Assembly: GCF_023343835.1 (NCBI RefSeq)
Contig: NC_064449.1
Coordinates: 1,835,778-1,899,777, forward strand
From: Lagopus muta
Taxonomy: Eukaryota > Chordata > Aves > Galliformes > Phasianidae
Reading direction: 5' to 3'
Length of the DNA stretch: 64,000 nucleotides
Part shown: positions 1 to 33,933 of the stretch, piece by piece
How positions within the stretch are numbered: the first letter of the stretch is position 1
Layout: every line of letters begins with the position of its first letter
The notes under the pieces: model-generated
Told to the model about the DNA's origin: nothing
Database searches by the model: none
The model's input: the letters and a program-made list of their open reading frames with translations, nothing else
Program-made: the position numbers and the translations under genes

Positions 1-2315
1 GCCAAGGTGTGAATGACCACAGGCAGGTCCCGCTCCCGTACCTGGCAGTGGCGTGGCATCACTGTGGCTGTCCCCAAAGATCAGCAGGGTCCCCACCATC
101 TCCCACACGGCCCAGGGCCACGTGGCACCGTCCCCACGGAGCTCACCAGGATGAAGTCGGTCTGGTAGGTGGAGAGCATCAGCACGGAGACGTGGTGCTC
201 GGCCAGCGGCGCGATGACGGAGCGGGCGATCTTGGTGACGCCGGTGGCCTGGCAGCCGGAGGGCGCACAGCCGTTGGAGACGACGCTGAGCACCAACCAT
301 GTTGAGTCTGCCACCTGCATGAACTCGGAGGGCGGCAGCTCTGTGTGGGAGAGGGGAAACTGAGGTATGAGATGGGGCTGTGCTGTGTCCCCAAACCTGC
401 CGGGATGCCAGCAAGGGGGGACAGCGGGTACCGGTCTGTGCAAGGCTGGGTGCTGGAGGGGGCAACGGCCTGCTGGGGACAGGGTAAGGACACAGGAGTG
501 GATGCTGAGGGTGGCTGCCTGGGGACAGCAAGGACATTGTGCTCAAGGCACCACAGGGTGTAACACTACGTACATTCCTGCTCTGATGGCAGTGCAGGGT
601 GCTGAGTGCCAGCAATATGGGGAAATGATTTGGTGCTGTCCCCGTGCAGCAAGGGGCAGTGTCAGCTCCACACATGGGACTGGGAATGCTGGTACTAGGG
701 ACAAACCTCCCAAATCTGGGATGTGCCTCTCATCCTGCACTTGCAGAGCTGGCTGCAAGTGGGTGCAGCACGCTAAGACCCTGGGGCTGTGCACATCTCC
801 CACCCCATCCTCTGCCCCTGTGTCACAACGGAGGGGACGTGGGACAGCCTCACACAGTGCCCAGCTCTGACAAGCCACAATCCATGAGGCTGGGCCCGTG
901 CTGGCAGGAGGCCAGGGCTGCCTCCCAAAAAGCTGCTGTTGTTGGCAGGGAATGAGTGTGCCGGCCGGTTCCTTCCTGCCCCACACCCGCTCCCCAGGAA
1001 GGAACGGATCAGGGCCACGCTGTTCCTTCGACACCCCGTGTTCCCGAGTGGGCACCCCCAGACCTCACTGCCCAGTGCTCAGCAGCAGCCAGGCAGCACC
1101 GGGCTGAGACCATCCAGCTCATTGCAGCGATGAGGGAGGAGTGAGGCTGGATCCGGAGTTCTCAAGCCCAGGGTGCTGGCAGCCGCCTGTTCCTGTGCAG
1201 GAAGCGCTCCCGAGGACGGGGACCGCGGGGCCGCATCCCCACTTAATGGCTTTTCAACACCCACAGGAACCAGGGGCCACAGCTGGGGCTGTGACCACAT
1301 GGGTGCCCCCAGATGTGTCCCCACGCCTTGGGGAGCAGCCGGCCCCGGATCCTCGCCCAGCCCCAGTGCCGTGAATTATAACACGGGGGTGCAGCAGGGC
1401 CCCACGGGGTGACCCGGGGGTGCTGGCAGCCCCCCAGCCCGGCGCCGTGCAGCGCCTTGCAGCCATTGTTTGCTGCTTCCCGCCTGCCCCTCGGGATCGA
1501 GGAGCGTTTGGCCTTAAGGCCCCACATAAAACAATGCGTGGGGATCGGCCCCGGTTCCTCCGGCAGCAGTGGGGAGCTGGGCTGCAGCCGGGTGGGAGCG
1601 TCGCACCGTGGCCGAGCTGCTGACCTTTGCTCCTCGGGGCGTGAGCAGGAGATACAGCCCGGCCAGGGGGGTTTGGAGCACAGGATGGGGTCAGGATGTG
1701 CCCCCCAGCACAGCCCGTGGGGTCAGACCCCCGCAGCAGGGCTGCACTACATGGGGATATCGCCCAGTGCCACCTTCCAGGGAGAGGGACTGATTTAGAA
1801 GGGCTAAAAGACCCCCAGCGTGCCCTGATGGAGGGATATGGGGATACGGGGATATAGGGTTATGGGGACGGGCAGCATTCCCACTCCCCACCCCATCCCA
1901 CTGCAGAGGCACAGCCGCGTCCCCGTGGCTGCGGGCAGCACCGGAGCAGCCAAACTGGGAGAACCTGAGCAGGGCAGTTCCCTGCTGACCGCAGAGCTCC
2001 GAGCATCACGCAGCTGAGGCCGGCCACAACTCGTCGCCGCAGTGGCAATACCTTTGAAGCCCTCCTCGTCCAGCATGATGGTGTAATCCTCGGGGGTCTC
2101 GGTCAGGCTGAAGAACTTACACCTGCCGGGACACAACGCGGTGCGGTGGGACCGAGAGGAGGAGGAGGAGGAGGAGGAAGGGGTGAGGAAGGGGAGCGGT
2201 ACCTGCAGCGCTGCGGCAAGAAGAGCAGTTTGAGCAGCGGGTGGGTGTAGAGCCACAGCCCGCGGCGCGCCAGGGACAGCACCCGAACGCGGTGCTCCAA
2301 GATGTGAAGGTCCAT
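1..2315 (-). CDS. CASTOR1: CASTOR1 (GATSL3), cytosolic arginine sensor for mTORC1, 5' part
   Basis: Four coding exons are visible: 2315-2203, 2122-2052, 340-147 and 41-1, the last running off the window. All junctions are GT/AG and keep frame, giving about 139 residues. The translation follows vertebrate CASTOR1 almost residue by residue: the start MDLHILEHRVRVLS, then KFFSLTETPEDY, ELPPSEF, TKIARSVIAPLAEHH and LSTYQTDFIL. The start is the ATG at 2315, which matches the family N-terminus. In the family, ACT-like domains bind arginine, and arginine releases CASTOR1 from GATOR2 so that mTORC1 can be active at the lysosome. Chick Ser113 in the HHVSVLM segment corresponds to human Ser111, reported as needed for arginine binding. 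The stretch around residues 80-92 is two residues longer than in human. The C-terminal ACT domains lie outside the window. GATSL/CASTOR2 is the only plausible alternative, and gene order favours CASTOR1. Confidence 0.93.
2155..2180. repeat. (GAG)n microsatellite in CASTOR1 intron 1
   Basis: A short GAG trinucleotide run lies inside the 80-bp first intron of CASTOR1. On the gene strand it reads as a CTC/TCC pyrimidine tract upstream of the exon 2 acceptor. Confidence 0.8.
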
Positions 2316-3139
2316 GGCGGCCGCGCCGCACCGCGCCGGGGCTCCGTGGGGCTATAAGGGCCGAACGGGACCGGACCGCCCCGTCCCGGCACCGCCCCGG
2401 GATGCGGGAGGGGCACCCGCCCGCCCCGCCCCGTCCCGCGACGCTTTGGGGAGCTTTGGTCCCGTATTCAGCCAAGCCGAGGGGGTTCGGGATCCGCGGA
2501 TTTCAAGGGAGGGGTGGGACGCAGGAACGCGGGTTCTTCCCCGCAGCCGCTCCTTCGTGGAAAGAGGGATTTTGGAAAAGGGGAGTGGAAGTTTTTGCAC
2601 CATTCCTGCCTGCAGGGAGCACCATTTTGTACGTGGAAAGCAGAGAACTGAGGCTGAGGGGGTGGAGGCGAGGGGAGCCGAGCTGTTCTCGGCTCTGCTG
2701 GGAGACGGGCGGCCGGCCGAGAAGCCCCGGGGCTGGAGGTGACCTCCAGGTGCGTCAGCAGAGCTCGGCGTCTCTCATCTGCGCTTCAAACAGCGTTGGC
2801 CCCTGGGGCTGGGAGAGGTAGCAAGGTGGGTCACCTCCCTGCTATGTCCCCACCGTGCCCCTTTCCGGGACACTGGGGTGGGACGAGGGACAGCCACGCT
2901 GATCACTGCATGGGATGTGCAAGAGTTCTCCTCCATTTATAGGGATGCTGCCACTATTCGATGCCACCTCTGTCCCCACAAGCCACCAACAGGCAGGGAA
3001 GTGAGGCCCCAAACCACGCTTTGAGTGGACACAGGGAGCGTGAGCAAGAGCTGGGAAGGGATGTCCCAGCTCTTGAGCCCTGTCATCTCCCCCCATGGCA
3101 CCCATGAGAGATGTTGAACCCAGGGAGCCGCACACGCTG
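2316..3139. other. CASTOR1 promoter side and intergenic spacer to TBC1D10A
   Basis: This spacer separates the CASTOR1 start from the TBC1D10A 3' end. The first 170 bp are CG-dense (GGGGCGG-type boxes on the minus strand) and probably form the CASTOR1 core promoter. The rest shows no coding signal, RNA gene or repeat that I recognise. Confidence 0.6.
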
Positions 3140-3158
3140 CGCCTTTACACAATCCTGC

Positions 3159-3164
3159 TTTATT
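3159..3164 (-). terminator. TBC1D10A: Poly(A) signal AATAAA of TBC1D10A
   Basis: TTTATT on the plus strand is AATAAA in the sense of TBC1D10A. It ends an inferred 3' UTR of about 880 nt downstream of the stop at 4020. No other consensus signal competes in this stretch. Confidence 0.75.
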
Positions 3165-4019
3165 TCCCCTTTGTACAAAACCACGTTGCCCCGCTGTATT
3201 TTACAAAGCCTCCCCCTGCCCACGGCGACGGGGAGGGGGGATAAGAGGGGACCTTGCAGCGGGCAGCACCCCCAGCCCCGGCTCACCTCGGCCCTGCAGG
3301 GCACGGGGTCTGCCATCGAATCCCGCTGCCTCCGGTGCGTCCCGCCTGCAGTTCCCAACCTCGGCCCCCAGCCTGCAAGAGTTACTGCCACGGAGGAATA
3401 ATAAATAGGCTCAGTGAATAGGTAAATTCATACTACATATTGGGCTACAGCTTGATACATCCTCACTAGATAAAGAGGAGGGGAAGGGGGAGCAGCGGCT
3501 GCTCCCGACTCCTCACGTACCCCCAGCCCCAAGCAAAGGGGAACTGGGTCTGGGTTTGCCCCGACAGTGTGGGGCGGGCAGGGGATGGGGGGAGGGATGC
3601 AGGAGACGTGGGGTGAGGGGATGAGGAGGGGGGCTCGTGCCTGGCCCCTGAGGGGCGGCAGGGGAGCTCGGGTGGCTCAGCCACCCTGTGCCAGGGCTCC
3701 CACCGCCGTGGTGCCAGCACCCTGCAGGGCTGGGGACAGCATGGCTGGATGCGTCCCCGTGTCACCGCGCTGGGTTGAGCTCCCACCGGTCACCCCACGG
3801 GACCCTAAATGGGCACCCAGACGGTGCCCCCACGGTGCCACACGAGCCCGCTTCGGCAACGTCCTGCTCCCTCCAGCCCCAAGCCCCCGTCGCCAGGCGC
3901 CACGAGGGTCCCCTCCCACCCTGGGGTCCCCTCCTGTCCTCGGCCACAGAGGGAACAGCGTCCTGGAGCCCGGGTCCGAACACAGCCCAGCTGAGCCCGG
4001 CCGTGGGGCTGTGCCGGCC

Positions 4020-7000
4020 CTACAAGTACGTGTCCTCGCTCTCCCGTGAGCACAAGCTCTCCTTGGACTGGTGGTGGGGGGAGCTCTGGGGGTGCAGCAG
4101 CTCACGGGCAGAGCCGGGAGCCCCGTTGCCCTCAGCCCCGGGGCTGTTGGTGGGACTGCTGGAGGCCTTCTCACGGTTTTTCTCCTTGCTCTTACGGGCC
4201 TTGGGCACCGGGGCGGGCCCAGGGGGGACGATGATGGAGGGCACGGGCTCCAGTGCCTTGCGGGTGGGGGGCTCGGCCTCGCTGATGGCCTTGGCACCGT
4301 GCAGGCGCGGGGGGGACTTGCACTGCAACTCCCCATGTGTCTCACGCCACTTCTTCAGCTGGATCAGGTGCTCCCTCTCAATCTGCCGCTCTGTCACTGG
4401 CAGCTCGATCACCTGCAGGGAGAGAGCTGTGCTGCCAACGTCTTTCCCTCAGTGACAGTGCCACCCCCCTGGAGCAGAGGAACCCCTAAACCCAGGAATG
4501 TGGGGGACACGAGCTCTGCCCACCCACGGGCACCCAGCCCCAGCATGGCACTGGGCCCCACGGCACCTCACCTCCTGCACCAGGAAGGTCTCCTGCATGA
4601 TCTTGGGGCTGAGGGCCCTCAGCCGCTCCATGGTCTCGTACTGGCCCTGGCATGACTTGAGCTTGTCTGAGGAGCCCAGGGTGTGTTTGAGCAGCACCAG
4701 GCCCACACGAAAAATGATCTTCACCCCTGCAAGTGGAGAAGTGAGGCAGTGAGTGGCAAGTGGGATGGGAGGATACGGCATGGAGGACACCTGCTCAGCA
4801 CACGGCCAGCAGGTGCTGCTAGCAGCCAGGCACACGTGAGGATAAACACTGGTATTTGGGACAATACAGCCCATTGGGAGTTTGTTTGTATAAGCACTGA
4901 TGCAAGTAACTGGAGGGACACCTCCCATCAGCTCAGGCTGCTGAGCCCCACCCAGCCTGGCCTCACCACTAGGGATGGGGAACCCACAGTTTCTCTGGGC
5001 AGTCCGAGCCAGAGCCTTACTACTCTCTAAGCAAAAAGCTTCTTCCAAATATCTCCCCCCTTTCAGTTCAAAGCCATTACAATTTGTCCTATCACTTCAC
5101 TCCCTACAGCCCCTTTAGGTAATCAAGGCCTCAGCAAGGTCTCCCTGGCACCTTTCCTTCTCCAGGTCAAACCACCCCCTAGCAGAGGCTGTCCTGTGCC
5201 ATATCCCACCCTCAGGAGGACGCAGCCCTTACCTTCACAGAAGAACATGTCCCAGACACGCAGCACGGAGCTCCAGGGCAGCGTGCGAGAGAAGGCGCAC
5301 ATGAACCACTCCGTCATGTACAGGATGGGGTCAATCTTCTGCTTGCTCAGATGCTTGTAGGCCACGGGTGAGACCTTGTGCAGCAGCGAGAAGAGGATCT
5401 GCCCGTCCAGCTGGATGGCCTCCTGCAGGGACAGCATTGAATGACCCCAGGCCCTGGCTCAGCCCTGGGATCAGCTTCCCTGTGCCTGGCCCCCGTCCGC
5501 CAGGACGACCACTGTTAAATCTGTGCCCCATGGACAACGGCAGCAAAGCTATGCTGAGCTCCGGGTGTGGGAGTGCCCACGCAGCCCTTCTTGCTCTGTG
5601 CACGGAGCTGTGGGCCCCTCACTCACCAGCTTCTCGCTGTAGTAGCCGGGGAGGTACTTCTCACAGATCTGCACCAGGCACCAGAACGCTTGCTGCAAGC
5701 CAAGGGACAGCAGGTGAGCTGCAGGCACCACCAGGGGACAGCCCTGCAGCCCCGTTTTGCTCCAAGGCCCTGCACAGCTGAGGGCTGTGCTTTGGGGTAA
5801 TGCAGTGTCATCAGCTGAGCACTGGTGCCAGCAGCAGGTCCCCCCATACCTCGGCTGGCATGTGCATGAGCAGGACAGCAGCAATCGGGGCCTGGGCCTG
5901 GCAGTAGCCCTCCTCTGGGCGGTACAGCGTGTAGGCCTTCAGCACCCGAAACAGGTCCTGCTGCCTGCAGGAGGGAGGAGATGTGAAGGGGGGCATCTGG
6001 CACAGCCCAGCGTCCTCCCCACAGACCCAAAGTGACACCACGGTGTCAGGTGCAGCTGCTCCACTTACCCGTGGCCTCCGCGTGAGACAAACATCTCGTG
6101 GAAGGGGAACTGCCGATGGAGATCCCGCTCGATCACATCCAACCACTTGGGCTCCCCCGGGAGGAGATCCAGCTCCTGGGAGGAGAAGGTTGGGGTGAGG
6201 GCACCAACCCAGCAGCAGCCCCATTCCAGCACCAGTGCGGTGTGTATGGAGCTGGAGCCACCCCAAACATCTGCCTCATCAGCTCGTGCTGCTTGGGGCG
6301 CTCCTCAGAGCTGCAGGCACAGGAAGGTCCCCAGTCACACTCACATCAAACTTGCCAACATTCTGCTCCAGCTTGACCTTGCTGCCGGAGAGGTACTGCC
6401 ACGCTCGGCCCCGCAGTGAGGGTGGGATCCCCTTCTGGCACCGCAGCCGGATCTGTGCAGGGAACAAAGCTGTCAGGGGAGCTGCAGAGCAGCAAGGAGC
6501 ACCAAGAGTCCCAGCGCAAGATGTGGGTCGGGCCAGCACTGCAACCCCCATTCCAGGGGCTGTGTCCTCGTACCGCTGAGGACAGGGTGCCCAGCCACGT
6601 GCTGTGCTGACACACCTGGACAGCCCGGGGTCTCCTCAGCCCCTTCTCCCCACCCCTGCTCTCAGCATGCCAGTAAGAGCTGCAGGGAGGCGTCTGGAGC
6701 TGGCTGAGGTCATGCAGCCTGCAAACAGCTCTCAACAAGCCTAGCTCTGCCTCAGAGCAACTGGAAAAGCAAATGTCATAGCCAAGCAGGGAGCGGCTGG
6801 CTCCTTCCCCACACCACCATGGCCCAGGCAGAGCAGAGGACTCCACAGCCCTACCACGGCCCTGGGGCAGAAGGGGCAGGCTCTGAGCCCCCGAGCTCTG
6901 TGCCCAGCCAGCCCCAGGTTTCCTTGGCACCGGCCAGAGCAAAGTCCAGGCTGGGCAGCGTGGGTGCCAGCTCTGCAGCACAGAGCAGACACAATTAACC

Positions 7001-10000
7001 CTGCAGCTGCCACCTGAAACCAGGCTGCGTCCCTTCCTGCTCCCGTCCTGCTGCAGCCCTGGTGAAGCAGTGCCACGATCTCCCTGTGGTCCCACGAGAT
7101 GGACACTTGGAGCACAAAGCCCTGCACAGTTCCAACACAATCCCCTTGCCTCACTTCCTCGCTTGGGTGGCACACACCCTGTGCCCGAGCAGTGCCAGGG
7201 CTCTGCATGCTGCAGTCAACAGCTCCCTGAGGCACCACAGCCCTGGGCACCGCCTGCCCGCCCAGAGCTCGCTCTCCCTGTTTGCCAGCGTAACTCAGGA
7301 GCAAGCACTTACGTTCCCAGCACGGTGCTGACGCCATGCTCCCTCCTGCACCCTCACCACAGCACTGCTTGTTTACCCACTTGGGCCCTGGGAGGGCTTT
7401 GTGCTTGCAGGAAACACCATGGGCAATGCCCAAGGCAGCCACGGGCAGCTCAGCCGCTGACAGCTCCTGCTTCACTCCCCTTCCTGCTGGCAAAGCAGCC
7501 AGGAAGGAAGCCGCCTTGCTGGGAGCTCAGGCTCAGTTGAGCTGTGCAGCTGGGGCAGGCTGAGCCCTCCGGGCCCCCCCAGCTCCAAATTTTGGTCCTG
7601 CCATCACCCCCCACACGCCCTTTGGGAGACCAGGAATGCATACAGGCCGGGGGAGGCCACAAGCAAAGTGTCGCCGGAGCTGCCCATGTGTCTGCACTCC
7701 CACGGGCTGGCTGGAAAGGGCAGGGAGCAGCACGCAGCACTGGCACCGCTCAGCTTGGTGGGATCTGAGCCAGGACAGCTCCATTTCAGCATAGTGGAGA
7801 AGCACAGGTGCAAATGAGCCATTCGGTTGCAGGGCCTGAGCACAGAGCAGCTCTCTGGAGCAGCCCTCTGAGGCTCTAGGCTCCGACTGTGCTGTAGGAC
7901 AGAGCGCATGGAGCTCCGTGGGGACCTCCTGGAGCTCAGCCTGAGCACGAGGGAGCTGTCTGCCAGCAGCACAGCTGCCGGGCACTCACCAAAGCCAGGA
8001 AAGCACACAGAGAGCAGCGCACAGCACGGGCAGAAACAAAGCGCCTGCCTGCTGCGTCCCCAGAAGCTCTCAGCAACCCTTTGCAAGCAGCCAAGAAGCA
8101 GACGAGGGATTCCTCTGTGGGTCACCAGGCACAGAGCGGCGCCCAGGGAGTGCCACAGATGGCTCCAAGTAGGGGCATGGCACGTCAGGGTTATGCCACC
8201 CTCCAGCCCTCCCCACCTCTGTCAGAGGCACGGCAGCACCCCGGGGCTGCGTTCCATCCCTGCTCCATTCACACCCTCAGGAGGTCGGGGAGCACCAAAG
8301 CAGTCCTGCACGGACTGAGCCTCCTGCCCAGCCCCAGCTCACAGGCTGCATCCCGCACATCAGCCTCCACCATTTCCTACCCATGGCCTTTTTTGTTGTT
8401 TTGTTTTCAGCCTGCAAGATGCTCAGAGCAGAAGTTTCCATGACCTAACAATTCCCATGGCTGCACACAGGCAGCCAAGCCAGCTCTGGGAAGCTGCAGC
8501 CCGGCAGGGAGCAGCCGTGAGCAGCAGCAGCCGGGCTGGAAGGGGAACAGCCCACCTGAGCCAACAGCATCACCCAAGGGCAACACAACTGTGGGGACCT
8601 GCTACGTGTGGGATGCACTGAAGTCTCACTGGGATGCTGCTGCACGCAGCTATCCCTCCCTGCTTCATGGAGACAGCAGGCAGGCACTCACCTTCTTGTG
8701 CTTTTTGGCCATCCACTTGTCCCAGTTGTTGAGCATGTCCAGCCACTTGGACTCACGCTGCCGCAGCACCTCCAGGGGAACCTCCTCCAGTCTGCGGGGC
8801 AAAGGGACATCAGAATAACTGCAAGCTCTGTACCCAACATCCCAGAGGCCACCCGTCCCCAGGCTCCCACAGAGGAGCAGAATGTTTTCCTGCAGTGCTT
8901 AGCTTTGATGGATAACCCCAAGGGGCTGCCTGCCAGTGTTTCTGTGCTAGCACAGCCCCTCTGCGGGGTCAGCTTGTCCCTGCAGGGTCTGTCTGGTGCC
9001 ACATCTCTGGGCAGCCCCATCCCGGTGGTGCCCCATGAGGTCCCACCCAGGGTCAGATGGGGCCAAGCACAATCGTTTCTGTGCAGCCTTCAATCAGCTC
9101 CAAAGGGCTCTGCCAGCACGGGGACCATCGGCACGGGGTCAGGCAGCTCCGATGTGGGGAGCTGGGGCTCAGAGAGGCGTGGGAAGCAGGAGGGATGCTG
9201 GATGCCGGGCTGGCCCATTGCCTGCTGGAGCCATGCCAGCACGGCTGGGAGCCGTTAGCAGCCGACAGCAAGCCGGCAGCGGGCGACACGCAGGGACGGG
9301 TGCCACGGGGACAGCCGCGGGATGACAGCTCGGCCCTTCCCGGCGTCTCTACTGCCGGAACGCTCCGGGAGGGTGCAGCCGCAGCAGCTTTGCGGCCCGT
9401 CCTGGATGGATGCCGCCCGACGGGACCGTCCGGAGTACCGGAGAACGGACGGACGGACACAGCCGGCGTCCCGCAGCTGACACCCGCCCCGGGCACGCAG
9501 CCCTAACGCTGACCGCCGGCCCAACGTCCGCACCGGGAGCGCCTCAAGAAGCGACGGCCGGGAATCGCCGTCCCGTCCCGATCCGTCGCACCACGGGGCC
9601 GCCACCCGCAGCGCCGCGCCCCGGGCCGTGCCTGCCGTTCCCGCCGGGCGGTGCCGCTCCGCCACAACGGAGGGACCGGGAGCCGCGGGGTTCCCGCAGA
9701 AGCCGCCTCATCCCCGGCGGCGAACGGCGGGCAGAGCCGCAGGCCTCGGAGGGCGGAAGGAGAAGGGAGGCCCGGGCCGGGCGGCGGCGGCGGGAGGAGG
9801 GCCGGGAGCAGCGGGGAGCGGCCGGGCGGATCTCCGAGCGGATCTCCCAGCGGGTTCCCCCGCGCTCTCCCTCCGCTCAGCCCCGTTCCCCCCCGCCCGG
9901 CCCCACTCACGCTCCCTCGGCGCTGCGGCTGCCCACGATGAAGCCGAACTTATCGACGCGGCGCTCCTCGGGGCCGCCGTTCACCTCCGAGTCGGAGCCC

Positions 10001-10110
10001 AGCGAGCTGAGCTCGTCGCCGCCCGCCTCCGCCAGGCTTTCGCGGGTGCCCGCCAAACCCCGGGCGCTGCCGGGCGAGCCGGGCCCGCCGCCCCCGCGGC
10101 TCTTGGCCAT
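4020..10110 (-). CDS. TBC1D10A: TBC1D10A (EPI64), Rab GTPase-activating protein
   Basis: Nine exons: 10110-9911, 8791-8692, 6452-6345, 6175-6069, 5964-5850, 5692-5627, 5422-5233, 4726-4572 and 4412-4020. They give 477 aa (human about 508), with every junction GT/AG and in frame. The TBC domain spans roughly residues 105-320. Its arginine finger is Arg157 in the IERDLHR motif and its glutamine finger is Gln194 in YCQ, so both catalytic residues are present. The protein ends in DTYL, the PDZ-binding tail by which EPI64 docks to EBP50/ezrin in microvilli. Family knowledge: it activates GTP hydrolysis on Rab27A, Rab35 and related Rabs and acts in microvillus and exosome biology. The start ATG at 10110 gives the conserved MAKS N-terminus. 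The region between the TBC domain and the PDZ tail is shorter than in human and diverges most. Gene order supports TBC1D10A rather than 10B or 10C. Confidence 0.96.
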
Positions 10111-10345
10111 GGCGGCGGCTCAGCGGCGGCGCGGCCGCTCCTCCATGCCGCGGCCACGGCGGCGGCCACGCCCCTCGCAGCCCGCCACGCCCCGACGCAG
10201 CCACGCTATTGGGTGAGACGAGGGGGAGGAGGCGGGAGAAGCGGCTCGACCAATCGGAGGGAAGTGCGGACGCGAGGGCTCGCCCACCCGGAGAAGGGAT
10301 TGGATGAGAGGCGCGGGAGAGCTGTCAGTCAGAGCGCCGCCCTCC
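10111..10345 (-). promoter_or_regulatory. TBC1D10A: TBC1D10A CpG-island promoter with three CCAAT boxes
   Basis: The 235 bp upstream of the start codon are very CG-dense. They hold ATTGG at about 10207, CCAAT at about 10250 and ATTGG at about 10298, which are CCAAT boxes in both orientations spaced about 45 bp apart. This is typical of a TATA-less promoter bound by NF-Y (inference). The island extends into exon 1 and intron 1, to about 9300. Confidence 0.6.
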
Positions 10346-10394
10346 TCCTCCGGGCCCGGTAGTGGCAGAGAGAGGGGCGGGGCGTGCGGGGCAG

Positions 10395-10660
10395 CGGTGG
10401 GGGGCTGGGGGCATCGGGGGAGGGCTGGGGGTACTGGGATGGGGCAATGAGAGTCGTCTGGATGGGACTGGAGGCACTGGAACAGGAGCGGGGGGGAATA
10501 GGGTGGTACTGGAAGAGCATGGGGCCATTAGGGCTGAACTGGGGGCACTGGAACAAAGCTGGGGGCGCTGAGATTTGAACGTGAGCCACGGGGCGTGCAC
10601 GAGGGAGAGGAGGACTGAGGGCAGGGGGCTGGAAGCACTGGGACAGGACTGGACCCTGGC
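10395..10660 (+). repeat. Degenerate G-rich minisatellite
   Basis: A loosely repeated unit of the form GGGGGCACTGGAACA recurs about 8 times with variable spacing (for example near 10425, 10475, 10505, 10545 and 10635). It is G-rich on the plus strand. No coding meaning is apparent. Confidence 0.6.
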
Positions 10661-12654
10661 TGAGCCAACCCTGGCTACATCGGGTCAGTGCTGAGCCCAC
10701 AGGCACTGCAGTGCTACCCCATACTGGGGCACTGGGTCCACTCCAGGAGCTCCAGGACTCCACCATCCCCTGGCCAGCATAGAAGGGCTGTGCTCACAGC
10801 CTCCCAGCACAACCGCTGTCCCACCCCAGAGTAGCTACCAGCACCTTGTGCAGGTAGAATGGGCAGGGCTAAAAATAAAGCCCAGTGAGTGCAGCAGGGC
10901 CCAGCCCAGCCCTGGGTGACACTGGGGAACTGCCCCAGCTCATGCTGGGCCACACCTGCAGCCCCCAGCCCTGCAGCCCAACCCTTCTCTCACCGTGAGC
11001 CAGAGCAGCGCCGCCTCCAACCAGCGCTTGATTTCCTCCTAACAGCAAAAAAAGAAAAAGTAGAGATTTGTTCATGAGGACCCTTCACAGAAGGGGACAA
11101 ATCACCAAAGAACCCAGCACAGAGCTCAGCACACCAAACCCTTTCCAGATTTTTCTGGCACGCTGCACCACAGGTCCTTCCCACCAAAGTGGCAGGCTCT
11201 GATAGCAGTTGTTTTGTAGGCAAGATACACGCGGACAGACTGCTACAACGTTTATCTGTGCTATTTAGATTGGCTCACTGCTGGCAGGGCTCCATGCGAG
11301 CTATTTCCAGCGCTTCAGCACAGAGCCTGCGGCGGGTTTTCCTGCCGGAGCTCAGCCCTGCCAGGCTTGTAACCGGGGCTTGGTGCTGCTGGAGGCTGGG
11401 AATGTCATCTGAGCAGCAGCGTGCAGCCCAGCCATCGAGGAAAGCACAGCAGGGAGGAGCAGGTTCTTGCACAACGCCGTTGGCACCAATTGCCAGAGAG
11501 AGAAGAGCTGGGTGACCTTAAATGCAGTCCCATGATGCTCAGGTCCTGTGCAGGATGCAGAAATGAGACTTCTCCATTTTGAAGCTTTCTTTGCAGTTTC
11601 TATCAGCTGTGGGAAACACCGCTCACTGGCTAGCTGTGTGCATGCTGCTTTCAGCAAACCTCTCTGCGCTACAATGACTCCCAGCTGCATTGCCGCTGTT
11701 AGCTTTGTCTTCAGGGCCGTACCCAACTATTGTCTAGCTTTGAAGTGCAAAAGGAAAGTACTCACAGCACATCCACTTCCCACCCCAACAGCCTGCTGAC
11801 TTGTGCCGCTGGTAATTCAGCATCCTGCAGCACGGAGGCTGTGTTGGTGTGGACAGGTGGGCAGCTGTCAGCTAGGAGCAGAACCACAGCCACCTGCGTT
11901 GAGCTCCTGCCTCTGACAGCACTGCGCTTCCGCTTCCTCGGCTGCCTGGAAGCAGGGAGCACTGAGCAGGGTGTGGGATGTTGTCTCTTCCCTCCTGCTT
12001 CATCACTCTCTCCCCTGAGCACAACGTAAGGTAAACAGGATATTCCTGTAATGCCTGAGCACCTCCAATAAAACGAACACCCCCTTCCTCCCCTTTACCC
12101 CCTCCCCCCCAAAAAAACCAATCCATGGTTTTGGATTGTCCCAAAAGAGCAGAGGTACCCAAATCACAGGGCTGCTGGGGCAGCAACAGACAACCAACCT
12201 TCCTTGGCCACCTACATGTAGCTTAACTCAGCCTCACTGTGTTTGTGCTGTGTGTTTCAAACTGCAGTACAGCTCTCATCTATTTTCGGGCCCTATAGGC
12301 TCCCCAGGACCAAGGGATGCTGACTGCAGGACAGGAAGGATAAGACACGATTTCCAAGAGAGTTCTCACTGATTAGGCTTAGGCTCAAAATCTCTCTACA
12401 CCCATACACAGACATGGGTACACACAGCTGTGTTATGCTCAGGAATAACTGCAGCACTAAGGAAATTAACAAAATCCTTTTCTTGCAGCCTATTGTATGA
12501 AATGCAAGCATTTCCTAGAATGAACTCTTTGATTATGAAAGCCAGCATTTCCCCATAACATGTTTAAAGACCAGGGTGAACAAAGTCCATCCAAAAAGCC
12601 TAAATCCCCAAGAATGAGAGCTGCCACAGACAGGATCCCGCACTGAGATGCACG
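10661..12654. other. Intergenic spacer, no gene recognised
   Basis: This lies between the TBC1D10A promoter and the SF3A1 poly(A) signal. Open frames are short and show no family resemblance. The base composition falls from GC-rich to ordinary across the interval. An isolated AATAAA near 10875 on the plus strand has no associated gene. Confidence 0.5.
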
Positions 12655-12660
12655 TTTATT
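12655..12660 (-). terminator. SF3A1: Poly(A) signal AATAAA of SF3A1
   Basis: TTTATT on the plus strand is AATAAA on the SF3A1 strand. It lies about 645 nt beyond the stop codon, setting a 3' UTR of roughly 12640-13305. Confidence 0.75.
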
Positions 12661-13305
12661 AAAACAAATCACAGGCTGTACAGAACAAGCATGAAGCTGC
12701 TTAGCACGCAGCCCCAGATCTCCTTTATCACAATGGAGAGCCATGCACGCTCATACTGAGAGAACAGAACTCCAAGTCAGGGTCAGTGCAAGAGGCTCTT
12801 GCAGATAGATATGAGACAGAAAGAACAAAGAGCTTACTGCTAAGTATATAAAGAAAGAAATTTTCAATTAGGGAAAAAAAAAAAAAAGGTTAAGTGAAGC
12901 AGCAAATACTGTAGTCAGACAGATGATGTTCTTGGTCAGAAAATCCCTCAAATAAAGATGGATCTAGACTAAGCTGGGCATGACCTCAATGCTGCTTCAC
13001 TAGGAAATTCACTGTAGAGACAGCAAAACTGGACAGCATCATTCTAGCTAAGCACTGATCACTAACAGACTGCTGCAGCTACATACTAGCTCACTACGTG
13101 CACACAGCTTTCAGGGCTCTTTCAGCTTCCCCCTCTTATCAGACACCCAGCTATGGGTTCACTGATTCATTGTCTCCCTTTCTAAAGTGGAGTTGGTAGG
13201 CAGTCTACAGCTTGTCACAGCAGCCCCACGAGGCTGGAGGATTTCAATGGCTGGGGTTACACCAGTGGCAAAGCAGCCCTGTTACACCTCTGGACTCCAG
13301 AACTC

Positions 13306-33933
<20,628 letters not shown>

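Noticed and set aside
9410-10362. Long plus-strand open frames over the TBC1D10A first exon
   Set aside because: Shadows of the CpG island and of exon 1 of TBC1D10A on the other strand.
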